A stretch of 64,000 nucleotides of DNA from the NCBI GenBank assembly GCA_016124855.1, contig WGMX01000010.1, positions 62,001 to 126,000 of the forward strand. Direction: 5' to 3'. Positions 9,666 through 17,857 of this stretch are shown piece after piece (the stretch's first letter is position 1; every line of letters starts with the position of its first letter). The DNA is from Anaerolineaceae bacterium. Lineage in GTDB: Bacteria > Chloroflexota > Anaerolineae > Aggregatilineales > Phototrophicaceae. The position numbers and the translations under genes were made by a program. The notes under the pieces are model-generated. The model did not search any database, was not told the origin of the DNA, and saw nothing but the letters and a program-made list of their open reading frames with translations.

Positions 9666-11015
9666 ATGAATCGATTATGGGTTCGTTTGAGTCTTTTCTT
9701 CTCGCTCTTTATTCTTATCGGGGTAATAATGTTTGCACTATTGCCCCGAATTATTCTTGAAACCAACGCATTGGGGTTTCAGGCTCAAATTCGTGACCGA
9801 ATAGCAGAAAATCTGAGCGAACTTTATCAAGAAAAGGGTAGCTGGAAAGACGTGGGTGATGTTCTACGTTCTTACGAGATGATAACCCCTAGAGGATTTG
9901 GCACAGATTTTTCAGCAATCCTTTTTGCTGATGCCGACGGCAGGATTCTATATGATGGAACAGGTCAGCATAATCAAACATCGCTCAACACCGACGAGCA
10001 GGTAGCGGCAGTTCCAGTCAAGGTAAATGAAATCGTGCGTGGCTATTTATTGCAGGAAAAGATCAACTTTACGCCACCATTTGGAAGTGACCCAAATTTT
10101 TTGCTACGCAATCTATTAAATGCATTTGTCTTATTCGCATTGACCATTGGAGGTTTGGGACTTGTTGCAGGAATCCTGATCAGTCGTCAACTCACCTCTC
10201 CTCTCAGCGATTTGGCGCAGACCGTTCGTACGTTTCGCACACCGAATTTGAACAAACATGCTGCCGTTAAAGGGACAGTGGAAGTCCGTGAAGTGGCAAC
10301 CGCATTTAACGAGATGGTCGAGGCGTTGGCTGAGGCTGAACGTCTGCGTCGTAACCTCGTCGGGGATGTCGCGCACGAACTGCGTACCCCGTTGACTGTA
10401 CTTCAGGCTAATATTCAAGCCATTTTGGATGATTTATATCCGCTCAACAAAACTGAAATTGAAAATCTACAAACGCAAACCGATTTGCTGCAGAGGCTGG
10501 TCAATGATTTACATCAATTGGCGCAAGCCGAGGCCCATCAGCTGCAATTGCACATGATGCTGGTCAATATGAATGAATTGATTCAGAGTTTGGTCGATCA
10601 TTTTGATGCCATTGTAAAAATGAAAGGAATGACGTTAAAGACGTATCTTCCTCTAGAACCGACTAAAGTTTCTGTTGATCCAGATCGTTTTGCGCAGATC
10701 CTTCAGAACCTCATTCAGAATGCGATTAATCATACCCCGGAGGATGGGACGATTACAGTTGCTTTGTCTACCACAGTAACCAACGTAGTGATGTCAGTGA
10801 GCGATACAGGAGCAGGCATCTCAGAAGAGGATCAAAAACGGATTTTTGAGCGCTTCTACCGGACTGATGAGACTCGTAGTCGTCAGACTGGTGGGGCGGG
10901 CTTAGGGCTTCCAATTGTCAAAGCGATCGTTGAAATGCATAAAGGGACGATTTCAGTAAAAAGCGCCGGAATGGTAAATCAGGGAACAACTTTTACTGTC
11001 ATCATACCTAAATAA
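9666..11015 (+). CDS. Sensor histidine kinase (HAMP-HisKA-HATPase)
   Basis: Partner kinase of the response regulator, 449 residues from ATG 9666; the frame is open further upstream, but only inside the regulator gene. It has a membrane helix at about 6-30, a ~115-residue extracellular sensor region, a second helix near 145-170, a HAMP linker, a HisKA helix with phospho-acceptor His237 in VAHELRTPL, and an ATPase domain with the N box (NLIQNAINHTPEDG), G1 (SDTGAGI), F box and G2 (GGAGLGLPIVKA). All catalytic motifs look intact. The ligand is not evident. Confidence 0.94.
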   Translation: MNRLWVRLSLFFSLFILIGVIMFALLPRIILETNALGFQAQIRDRIAENLSELYQEKGSWKDVGDVLRSYEMITPRGFGTDFSAILFADADGRILYDGTGQHNQTSLNTDEQVAAVPVKVNEIVRGYLLQEKINFTPPFGSDPNFLLRNLLNAFVLFALTIGGLGLVAGILISRQLTSPLSDLAQTVRTFRTPNLNKHAAVKGTVEVREVATAFNEMVEALAEAERLRRNLVGDVAHELRTPLTVLQANIQAILDDLYPLNKTEIENLQTQTDLLQRLVNDLHQLAQAEAHQLQLHMMLVNMNELIQSLVDHFDAIVKMKGMTLKTYLPLEPTKVSVDPDRFAQILQNLIQNAINHTPEDGTITVALSTTVTNVVMSVSDTGAGISEEDQKRIFERFYRTDETRSRQTGGAGLGLPIVKAIVEMHKGTISVKSAGMVNQGTTFTVIIPK

Positions 11016-11465
11016 TACGCTTATGAAAACTTATTTGAGACAGTGCTATCAAAATCATATAATGTTTTATCGAGCCTTTTTGCTATCCTAAAAACATTTG
11101 ACTACAGATAGTTTCCTTTGGCAAAGAGTGCCAGTTATTCAGAATCAACTTTCCGGCGCATCCAATACTCCTGCCTGTTCTTTTCTTAGTCCTATACTTT
11201 AATTATCCGCGAATACCGTAAATCCACGAATAATATGGTCTTTAGAGTAGAGACATGTCAGCCAAACTAGACCTTGAACTTGGGGTTAGCGGGAAGGATA
11301 TCGATCCCAATAGATTCGCTGACCATGTAAAGCTGCAAACGAAAATAGAATCCGATTGAAGAATATAGCTCTCCTCATATGTTTCCGGTTCGTGAATTTC
11401 TTTACCGAATTACATTTGTTGCTCAAACTAATTCTTATGCATGTTCCTTTCGGATACAAATAAAA
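11016..11465. other. Intergenic region, nothing recognised
   Basis: About 450 bases after the histidine kinase hold no convincing gene, tRNA or strong hairpin that I could see. The region is AT-rich and ends at the terminator of the leftward gene at 11518. Confidence 0.6.
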
Positions 11466-11491
11466 GGTGGTGTCGAAACTAGGACACCACC
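11466..11491 (-). terminator. Rho-independent terminator for the secreted protein gene at 11518
   Basis: GGTGGTGTC and GACACCACC form a perfect 9-base stem around an 8-base loop. On the minus strand it is followed by TTTTATTTG. It lies 27 bases past the stop of the leftward gene. Confidence 0.85.
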
Positions 11492-11517
11492 ATAACCGAG
11501 AAAAGCGACAGATTGCT

Positions 11518-11970
11518 CTAAAAATCCTTCTGCCAGCTAAATGTATAGACTTTCCCTTCGTGGTCAGGCGGTGTAGTGATCCAGAACCAGCCAGATTGCG
11601 AGTAATTCAAAGTATAGCCATTAGCTTTGGCAATGGTGAAATCAGACTTACTGTTCTTCGCAATCGCCTGTTCAATGGTAGCACGAGACACGAATAAGAC
11701 TTGATAGGCACTTTCAGAGTCACCATTCCACGCCAGCAACTGAACGCCATTGATAATAGTTTCAGTTGTCGCAAGGCCATCAGAATCGACCGCAGCATAT
11801 TCATCACGAGTGTCAAAGACAGCTACAGGTGCACCCGTATCATACGCATTGAGTCGCCCGTCATCAAATGACGGTGGGAGTGTATCCGAATTATCGTCTG
11901 CCTGAACCACGAACATGCCCATTCCGAAAACGAATATCAGCAAAAGACCAAGACGAAACTTCTTCGACAT
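11518..11970 (-). CDS. Small secreted protein related to the 22-30 kb paralogue array
   Basis: This 150-residue protein has a signal peptide (about 1-25, FRLGLLLIFVFGMGMFVVQA). The mature part starts with SFDDGRLNAYDTGAPVAVF, followed by alternating strands and an end of KVYTFSWQKDF. This matches, in order, the C-terminal cassette of the paralogue array: a D-x-R-x-x-x-Y start, a middle with phenylalanine and tyrosine strands, and YxFxW near the end. It is a minimal member containing only that domain. The start has AGGAG eight bases upstream, and a clear terminator follows. Function unknown; it is probably extracellular. Confidence 0.75.
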   Translation of the reverse strand: MSKKFRLGLLLIFVFGMGMFVVQADDNSDTLPPSFDDGRLNAYDTGAPVAVFDTRDEYAAVDSDGLATTETIINGVQLLAWNGDSESAYQVLFVSRATIEQAIAKNSKSDFTIAKANGYTLNYSQSGWFWITTPPDHEGKVYTFSWQKDF

Positions 11971-12211
11971 GATATGTACTCCTAGATTATTGTGTTTTAT
12001 GTGGTGGATCAGTTCACCATAACTGTGAGTATGGTGCGACTGTTTGGAGGATATATGGAGCTTTTATAGAAGTGTTGTGAAAATCACCTTTTTATAAAAC
12101 AAATTCATGTTAAATCAAATGTACACATTAGTCTGGCTAGTGATCTCAAGGATTCTGACACATGAGTTATTGTAATATTATGTTATAAATGAACTTCTAG
12201 GAGATTATTGG

Positions 12212-12631
12212 ATGTCATTTGAAGTAACTTGGTATGATGAAACTCAGAGTATTATTCAAATTTCTAATTTGAGTAATTCAACTTGGAACGATTATCATCA
12301 AGCAATCAAACAGGCCACTCAGTTATTAATTTCGACGCATAATCGAGTGGATGTGATATTTTACGACACTATAGGAATGCCAGCTGGCGACCCTATGCCC
12401 CACTTAAAAGCGGGTTTTACGAAGATGACATCATACGAAAACATGGGTTTAACTATTGCTGTGAGTCCGCGCATAATTTCGGGTTTCAACAAAATAATTA
12501 TTGAAGCCATGCGGGTATTGTATCGAATAAACAAACAGCATGATGGAGGTCATGTAGCTTCAATAAATGAAGCAATTACAGTTATTTTGAAAGATCGAGA
12601 ACGTAGTGGGCAAACTTTGTTGGAGAGGTAA
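12212..12631 (+). CDS. Hypothetical protein, 139 residues
   Basis: A soluble protein with no signal peptide and a good ribosome site (AGGAG before ATG). Predicted alternating strands and helices (TWYDETQSIIQI, TWNDYHQAIKQA, RVDVIFYD) recall small STAS-like or DUF4180-like folds, but I cannot name a family. It stands alone between two leftward genes, so it is probably monocistronic. A weak candidate terminator follows. Confidence 0.65.
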   Translation: MSFEVTWYDETQSIIQISNLSNSTWNDYHQAIKQATQLLISTHNRVDVIFYDTIGMPAGDPMPHLKAGFTKMTSYENMGLTIAVSPRIISGFNKIIIEAMRVLYRINKQHDGGHVASINEAITVILKDRERSGQTLLER

Positions 12632-12716
12632 AACGAAACATTAGATTATACATTCAATTTGCTGTAACCCACATCGTAGTAACATATCAAATGCAATATG
12701 TCACGGCGAAATAAAT

Positions 12717-12765
12717 AAAGGCAATTGTCTAACCTTCAGAATGATGTGTGTTTCAACGCCTTTTT
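12717..12765 (+). terminator. Weak candidate terminator after the 139-residue gene
   Basis: AAAGGC (12717-12722) can pair with GCCTTT (12758-12763), followed by further T residues to 12765. The loop is long and poorly structured, so this is tentative. Confidence 0.3.
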
Positions 12766-12802
12766 ATAATGCCGTAATCTTGAGGTTTTTACTAAAAAGG
12801 TA

Positions 12803-12828
12803 AGGCAAAGCTTTAGTATGCTTTGCCT
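12803..12828 (-). terminator. Rho-independent terminator for the beta-propeller gene
   Basis: AGGCAAAGC and GCTTTGCCT form a perfect 9-base stem with an 8-base loop. On the minus strand it is followed by TACCTTTTT, just past the stop of the leftward gene ending at 12846. Confidence 0.85.
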
Positions 12829-12845
12829 GATTCAGGATTAAGGGG

Positions 12846-14003
12846 CTATTGCAATGGAAATTGCAAGATCGAGGCGCCAGCATTTGAACCTTGCTGACTG
12901 GTCACTAGATCACTTTGCAGTACGTAGATTGTCGAACCATAGATTGCTGTACTTGAGATATTAACGACAGCATCAACTGTATTGACGATAGTAGCACTTT
13001 GCCAGTTATCGCCGCTGGTCAGCGCATATAACTTGCCTTCATTGCTTACAGTGACAATCAATTTTCCATCAGGCTGTAGGGCAAGACCAGTAACACCCTT
13101 TAAGGGTTGTGCCAAGCTGATCGTCTGTATGTTGGACGGATTATCCAATGCAATCTTGTACAAACTACCACTGCCAGACTCCGCTACCACCAAATAGCCG
13201 TCTTGATTATAAACAATCCCTGTGAGCCCACCAGCTCCCATAGCACCAAAGCCAGCGGGAGAATTAGGATTGCCCTGACCGGGTAGTTGACCCATTTGGC
13301 CGGATGGTTGTGGCTGTTGGGCACCGAACTTCGGATCACTTAGATATTGGGCCTGATCGTTTTTATCAATACGGTAAATCGCACCAGCAAGGCTGTCAGT
13401 AACATAAATAATACCATCCTTATCCACAGCGATGGCATTTCCAAACCGAGGACCTTGCGGTGCAACATTAGTCAAATCGACTTCTAGAAGTTTTGCCCTA
13501 GATGTTAAATCAAATGCCAGAAGCTTGAGCGTGAAATCTGGCATCTGTAAACCGGCTGGAAGATTATTGGGATCAAGTGAAGGGAATGCTCCTCCTGCCA
13601 TTTGTGTTGGGTCAGGAGTCGGAAATCCCGCCGGTGGTTGTCCATTACCTTGGCCCGGGGCTCCATTACCCATACCGTTCGATATGGTCTTGGCTAGTGA
13701 GGATGAAACTGCTAACAGGCGATTATTCGGGATGTCGACGAAAATAGCCGTTGTTGCCACGAGTGCGGCATCCTCGACAAAGACCTTACTACTGCCATCG
13801 GGGTCTACTTCATAAATACCGCCTTTAGCTACCGAGCCTACCAGAATAATATTACTGGCAGCATTATAGGCTATGCCCTGTGGAAGTATGGCCTTATCTT
13901 GAATAACAATGCTTGGATTTGTTTGTGCCGAGATGGAATTAACATTGACTAACAGTGCGACTGCCAATGTCACAATGCCAAGCCTGAAACTACGTGTTCG
14001 CAT
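12846..14003 (-). CDS. Secreted beta-propeller (SMP-30/NHL/ScyD-like) protein
   Basis: This 385-residue protein has a signal peptide (about 1-26, ending ISAQ). The rest shows recurring propeller-blade strands such as LPQGIAYNAASNIILVGS, IAVDKDGIIYVTDSLAGAIY, LTGIVYNQDGYLVVAESGSG and GLALQPDGKLIVTVSNEGKL. These are typical of SMP-30/NHL or ScyD-type propellers. Two Gly/Pro/Gln-rich insertions (around residues 108-135 and 235-262) break the repeat. Such proteins bind ligands or act as lactonases; no metal-site residues could be assigned, so activity is open. It is monocistronic with its own terminator. Confidence 0.8.
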   Translation of the reverse strand: MRTRSFRLGIVTLAVALLVNVNSISAQTNPSIVIQDKAILPQGIAYNAASNIILVGSVAKGGIYEVDPDGSSKVFVEDAALVATTAIFVDIPNNRLLAVSSSLAKTISNGMGNGAPGQGNGQPPAGFPTPDPTQMAGGAFPSLDPNNLPAGLQMPDFTLKLLAFDLTSRAKLLEVDLTNVAPQGPRFGNAIAVDKDGIIYVTDSLAGAIYRIDKNDQAQYLSDPKFGAQQPQPSGQMGQLPGQGNPNSPAGFGAMGAGGLTGIVYNQDGYLVVAESGSGSLYKIALDNPSNIQTISLAQPLKGVTGLALQPDGKLIVTVSNEGKLYALTSGDNWQSATIVNTVDAVVNISSTAIYGSTIYVLQSDLVTSQQGSNAGASILQFPLQ

Positions 14004-14291
14004 TCGATTTTCTCCTAATCATAATTGGATTGCTTTGTTCAATACCCAATCCTCAGATTAAGAATGAAATCTGGAAACTGTCTGAAAACAGTCTCCATGT
14101 TGTATGGAGCTTATAAGAATCGAAGTCCTCAGATTTTTCTTGAGATAACTTGCTGTGGGTTTATGGTATTTATCGGGTAAAAGTCGTTGAAGCTTGGATC
14201 TCCAAGAGGTTTTGATGCGGTAATATTCGAGCCAGCGATTATCAAAGCTTTTGATTATTCGACAAAACCCATTTAGACCTTGCAATATTAA
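14004..14291. other. Upstream region of the propeller gene up to the IS edge
   Basis: About 290 bases with no convincing gene. It contains a short perfect hairpin (CTCCAT / ATGGAG at 14093-14109) of unknown meaning and presumably the leftward promoter of the propeller gene, which I could not pinpoint. Confidence 0.5.
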
Positions 14292-14339
14292 TGGAGTAGT
14301 CCCCGAAAAGTGGAGTCGAGAAAAAAGCGAGACACGAAA

Positions 14340-14630
14340 ATGGCAAGAATGAATCGAAAGTACGATAAAGCGTTCAAGCTAGAAGCCATCCGACTGTATG
14401 AAACGAGTGGCAAAAGTGTGAGCCAGATTGAGACAGAACTGGGGATCACAAGTGGGCTATTGAATAAATGGCGCGTGCGGCATCGGAATGAAGGGCCAGC
14501 AGGCTTTGTCGGAAGTGGGCAACAGACGGAAATCGAAGTGAGACGGCTGAAACGCAAGAATGAAATTCTGAGACAGGAGCGGGACATTTTAAAAAAAGCC
14601 ATACCGGTATTTGCCAAGGACGGACATTGA
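14340..14630 (+). CDS. IS3-family transposase OrfA (helix-turn-helix)
   Basis: A 96-residue DNA-binding subunit from ATG 14340 (an in-frame ATG at 14310 would lie in the inverted-repeat region). It begins RKYDKAFKLEAIRLYE and has the HTH region VSQIETELGITSGLLNKW, followed by the leucine-zipper-like RLKRKNEILRQERDILKKA typical of IS3 OrfA. A -1 frameshift at the A7G site near its end is expected to produce the OrfAB transposase. Confidence 0.9.
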   Translation: MARMNRKYDKAFKLEAIRLYETSGKSVSQIETELGITSGLLNKWRVRHRNEGPAGFVGSGQQTEIEVRRLKRKNEILRQERDILKKAIPVFAKDGH

Positions 14631-15496
14631 AATATGCCTTCATTGCCCAGCATCAAGGCGAATACGAGGTGAAGATTATTTGTCGTGTCTTGAGCATCAG
14701 TGTCAGTAGCTATTATCAATGGCGAAAACGAACTTTGAGTGCACGCGCACAGGAACATGAGCAGTTGGCAGCCAAGATTGAGCAAATCTATACGGACAAT
14801 CGCTGCTTGTATGGTTCTCGACGGGTGACGGCTGCCTTGCACCAGCAAGGATGGACATGCAATCGCAAACGGGCATCGCGGCTCATGCGGCTGCACAACC
14901 TACTCGGATGTGAACGCCGTAAGCGACGGATCGTGACGACCCGCACGAACACTGACAACCCGGTAGCTGCTAATCTGCTTCAGCAAGATTTTACGGCAAG
15001 CAGGCCTAACCAAACGTGATTAGCTGACATCACTTACATCCCGACCCAAGAAGGCTTTCTATATCTTGCCAGTCTGGAAGACGTGTTTTCGCGCAAGATT
15101 GTGGGTTGGGCCATGGACGAGCATATGGAGATGACCTTGGTTGAGCAGGCTTTGCAGATGGCGCTCACCAACCTGCCTTCAATAACCGATTTGATCCATC
15201 ATTCGGATCGTGGCAGTCAGTTCACCAGCTTCACGTATGGTCGTCTTTTGCAAAAACATGGCATCGTTCCCAGCATGAGTGCCACCGGCAACTGTTATGA
15301 CAATGCCATGAAAGAAAGTTTCTTTGCGACCCTCAAAACGGAGTGTGTGGTTCAACCCTTTGCTACTCGCGCCCATGCCCGAACTGCCATTTTTGAGTAC
15401 ATTGAGGCTTTCTACAATCGGCAGCGTTTGCATTCTTCCCTCGGCTATCTCAGCCCTGAGCAATTTGAGCAGCTATACTATTTCCCGACTCTGTAA
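14627..15496 (+). pseudogene. IS3-family transposase OrfB, interrupted by a stop codon
   Basis: The integrase-core subunit (rve, DDE). The first part, to 15019, holds the HTH_21-like region (YGSRRVTAALHQQGW). After an in-frame TGA at 15017-15019 the same frame continues with LADITYIPTQEGFLYLA, the DRGSQFTS motif (second catalytic Asp region), GNCYDNAMKESFFATLK (catalytic Glu) and HSSLGYLSPEQFE. The stop sits where relatives have Trp (NQ-x-W-LADIT), so a single TGG-to-TGA change explains it. Otherwise the copy is intact, which implies recent inactivation. Confidence 0.88.
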
Positions 15497-15512
15497 TATT
15501 GGGGGCGCTCCA

Positions 15513-15979
15513 TACATTATTTGTCGAGAAATTCTTCAGATTCCCTTGGTAGAGTAATGATCAGAGTGGCAGGCGCACTGTATATCAATAATCAATAAGG
15601 CCCCACATTAGTGCGTCCACCACTTCCTTAGTGTGATGTGCCTATGAGATGTCGCTATAAAGTCATTTGCTCCTAAAATATGAGACACACAATATGTTCA
15701 AAGCATTATTGAGAATTTGTACAAAACAATCGCTTCTCGTGTTTATAACGGGAATTGAGTAAATTCGGATCCAAAGTTGCAGACGATTTTCAAATTATTC
15801 ACAGACAACTTGGTAACTGACACGTTTGAATTGTTTCTATTGATTGATAATCGCAATTCTATACAAATCGTTGGGAACATCATTTTGAGTCAAGAAATTA
15901 TGGACACAAAGCGTACTGAAGTTGCTCACAATAAGAGTGAGAACCGATTTCGAACATTGGTTAACCACGCACCAGTGGC
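15513..15979. other. Region between the IS element and the tetR promoter, with a possible PAS remnant
   Basis: No intact gene. A short frame from TTG 15777 to 15983 ends NKSENRFRTLVNHAPVA then stop. This resembles the conserved opening of a PAS sensor domain (ERFRxLVExAPVAI) cut off after its first strand. It may be the remains of a sensor gene destroyed by rearrangement. The tetR -35 box overlaps its last codons. Confidence 0.35.
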
Positions 15980-16008
15980 TTGACAGTGGCAAAAAACACA
16001 ATTAGAAT
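15980..16008 (+). promoter_or_regulatory. Sigma70-type promoter of the tetR gene
   Basis: TTGACA (15980-15985), a 17-base spacer, and TAGAAT (16003-16008). The expected start of transcription falls at the left edge of the palindrome at 16014-16031, consistent with autorepression. Confidence 0.75.
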
Positions 16009-16013
16009 ACTTT

Positions 16014-16031
16014 CAATCAACCAGTTGATTG
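16014..16031. promoter_or_regulatory. TetR operator, copy 1
   Basis: CAATCAACCAGTTGATTG is a perfect inverted repeat with 8-base arms around CA. It sits between the tetR -10 box and the tetR start codon. An almost identical site lies upstream of the next gene. Confidence 0.8.
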
Positions 16032-16043
16032 AAGGCGAGTCTT

Positions 16044-16661
16044 ATGTTTTCACGTTTTTCTGCGCAATCGTCGGACGCTAACGAATCCAAGATCCTACAT
16101 GATGAACGCAAGGTGGAGATCATAACAGCCACTCAAGATTTGATTGCCGAAAAGGGTTTTGAAGGGCTACGCATTCGTGATGTTGCGGACAAAGTAGGTA
16201 TTAATAATGCGACTTTGCACTATTACTTTAAAACTAAGGAAATCTTGATTGAAGCCGTTGTCAATCACATCGTTCATGAATTAGTCTCAACTTATGATCC
16301 GCGGCGTTCGAAAGAGCTTGTCACACCTGCCGATGAGCTTGATGCTCATCTTCGCGACATTAGCTATCAAATAATACACATGCCAAAACGCTTCATCGTC
16401 CTATCTGAACTGTTGATGCGTTCCTTACATGAACCTGCCATTCATACCATTTTGAAAAAAACCGATGATGACTGGCACGCATTTTTGGTCGATATATTAC
16501 AACGTGGCGTTCAAGTGGGTGTATTTCATAAGTATTTAGATCTAAATACTACGAGTCATATGATTATGATGCTCCTGAAAGGTTATGATCTTCAACTAAA
16601 TGCCTCATTTGAGGATCTAGACCACATTTTAGATCAAGTACGGCAGTGGGTTATTACATAG
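16044..16661 (+). CDS. TetR/AcrR-family transcriptional regulator
   Basis: This is a 205-residue dimeric repressor from ATG 16044; the frame could also start at TTG 16029, which lies inside the operator. The N-terminal HTH is typical: ITATQDLIAEKGFEGLRIRD then VGINNATLHYYFKTKEIL. The C-terminal ligand and dimer domain is all-helical with no family-specific motif. Identical-looking operators lie before this gene and before the membrane protein gene downstream, so it very probably represses itself and that gene and, if still transcribed, the damaged NAD(P)-binding gene after it. The inducer is unknown. Confidence 0.93.
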   Translation: MFSRFSAQSSDANESKILHDERKVEIITATQDLIAEKGFEGLRIRDVADKVGINNATLHYYFKTKEILIEAVVNHIVHELVSTYDPRRSKELVTPADELDAHLRDISYQIIHMPKRFIVLSELLMRSLHEPAIHTILKKTDDDWHAFLVDILQRGVQVGVFHKYLDLNTTSHMIMMLLKGYDLQLNASFEDLDHILDQVRQWVIT

Positions 16662-16678
16662 ATGCATTTGCCGATTAC

Positions 16679-16728
16679 TTGAAATATTAGTATTTTTTTG
16701 GGTTAATTTTCAATCAACCAGTTGAATG
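16679..16728 (+). promoter_or_regulatory. Promoter and TetR operator, copy 2
   Basis: CAATCAACCAGTTGAATG (16711-16728) differs from copy 1 at only two positions near the right end. A possible promoter, TTGAAA (16679-16684), 17 bases, GTTAAT (16702-16707), lies immediately upstream. The site ends 16 bases before the chosen start of the membrane protein gene. Confidence 0.7.
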
Positions 16729-16743
16729 ATAAAGGATATAGAT

Positions 16744-17202
16744 ATGTCAATTAGTCTGATCGTATTTTTGGCGGTCGTGTTCACAACGTTCGTTGAATTT
16801 CAGCTATTATGGGATGGTCAATTTTTAACTTATCCAATGTTTCGCTGGATACAGCAGCAGGACAAAACGATCTTTGTTCGCATTCATCAGACCTATGTGA
16901 AAAATCTCGGCATACCGACCTATTTGCCGAGCCTACTATATCTCGTAAGCGTCTTGTTATTTCTATTCATCCGTCCTGTCGATATTCCAATTCAGTTTCC
17001 CATCCTGCTGAATATTCTCAATTTCGTCGGTGTAGTAAGTACGTTCGTCCAGCTTGTTCCACTACATATTCGTATTGATCGTACCCAGACCGCATCTGTA
17101 GAGGATGTTAACCGATTACTGCGCTACAACCGCATCCGTTTCATCATGGTCACGATTAATAGTGTAGTTATCCTGTATTTGTTGGCTCTGCGCTTAATGT
17201 AG
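16744..17202 (+). CDS. Four-helix integral membrane protein of unknown function
   Basis: 152 residues from ATG 16744, preferred over ATG 16726 because AAAGGA lies seven bases upstream and the earlier start falls in the operator. Four hydrophobic segments are visible (near the N-terminus, about residues 57-80, 85-110 and 130-150). Between them is a short conserved-looking charged stretch (VNRLLRYNRIRF). It is the first gene under operator copy 2, so it is probably induced when the TetR ligand is present. I do not recognise the family with certainty. Confidence 0.75.
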   Translation: MSISLIVFLAVVFTTFVEFQLLWDGQFLTYPMFRWIQQQDKTIFVRIHQTYVKNLGIPTYLPSLLYLVSVLLFLFIRPVDIPIQFPILLNILNFVGVVSTFVQLVPLHIRIDRTQTASVEDVNRLLRYNRIRFIMVTINSVVILYLLALRLM

Positions 17203-17231
17203 ACACAAGGCATTTTAAGGATAAAGTAAAC

Positions 17232-17474
17232 ATGAATATTGTAGTATTCGGCTCAACTGGCGGCACAGGAAAAGAAATCGTCAAGCAGGCATTACATGCC
17301 GGGCATCACGTACGTGCAGCTGCAAGAACGCCTTCAAAGATGACGGTGACACATCCAAATTTGCAAGTGTTTCAAGCTGATTTATACGATCTGGAGTCTG
17401 TCACGAAAGCCGTTGCGGGAACCGATGCAGTATTGTCAGCGGTGGCTCATTGTTATTCAGCCCTCACGATTTAA
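17232..17474 (+). pseudogene. NAD(P)-binding (NmrA/SDR-type) protein, truncated after ~73 residues
   Basis: The start is sound: AAGGATAAAG upstream, then MNIVVFGSTGGTGKEIV with the GxxGxxG cofactor loop. Next are KQALHAGHHVRAAAR and AGTDAVLSAVAH, the classic opening of atypical SDR/NmrA proteins. Relatives are ~200 residues or more, but here homology stops at about base 17448, where the sequence switches into the middle of metE. The last residues (CYSALTI) are out-of-frame metE sequence. This is the left side of a deletion or fusion scar. Confidence 0.82.
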
Positions 17475-17857
17475 CTCTTGAAACAGGACTGGATGATGAA
17501 CTTCGCTCATGGTTCGCATTCGCGCAGCAGAAGCTAGATGAAATTATGCTGCTTAAGCGGGCGATCAACGAAGGCAGTGAACCAGTTGCGGAAGCCTTTG
17601 CGTTGAGCCGAAAAGCCATTGAAAGCCGCCGTCAATCGACGCGCACGAATAATCCATCCGTGCGAGCACGCTTGAGTGCTCTCGATGAAGTTGCTTTCCG
17701 GCGGGCTAACCCATACGGTGTGCGTAAAGCGCAACAAACAGCCGCATTGAGATTACCCCAGCTCCCTACAACGACGATTGGCTCTTTCCCGCAAACCTCA
17801 GAAATCAGAACTCAACGAGCAGCGTTTAATAAGGGGGCGATTACGGCTGCCGAATAG
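17450..17857 (+). pseudogene. metE: metE fragment A: middle of cobalamin-independent methionine synthase
   Basis: Translation matches the region of MetE that links its two barrels and starts the C-terminal barrel: SPHDLTLETGLDDELRSWFA, AIESRRQSTRTNNPSVRARL and LPTTTIGSFPQTSEIRTQRA. The N-terminal ~330 residues of the enzyme are missing. The frame ends at TAG 17855-17857, where one C is missing (GAATA-GAAGG instead of GAATAC-GAAGG). Restoring it continues straight into fragment B. There is no plausible start codon with a ribosome site, so it is not a working gene. Confidence 0.85.

Larger units (their letters stand above)
14292..15512 (+). mobile_element. IS3-family insertion sequence (inactivated)
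   Basis: A 1.2 kb element with related ends: TGGAGTAGTCCCCGAA at the left and, inverted, TGGAGCGCCCCCAATA at the right. It carries the two-frame transposase of the IS3 family. The reading frames overlap by 4 bases (TTGA), and a run of seven A followed by G at 14591-14598 is a classic -1 slippery site; slipping there joins OrfA to OrfB in frame. A nonsense codon in OrfB should make the copy inactive. No clear target duplication was seen at the edges. Confidence 0.85.

Noticed and set aside
14288..14896. 202-codon leftward open frame
   Set aside because: It is antisense to the IS3 transposase and its translation has no family-like features.
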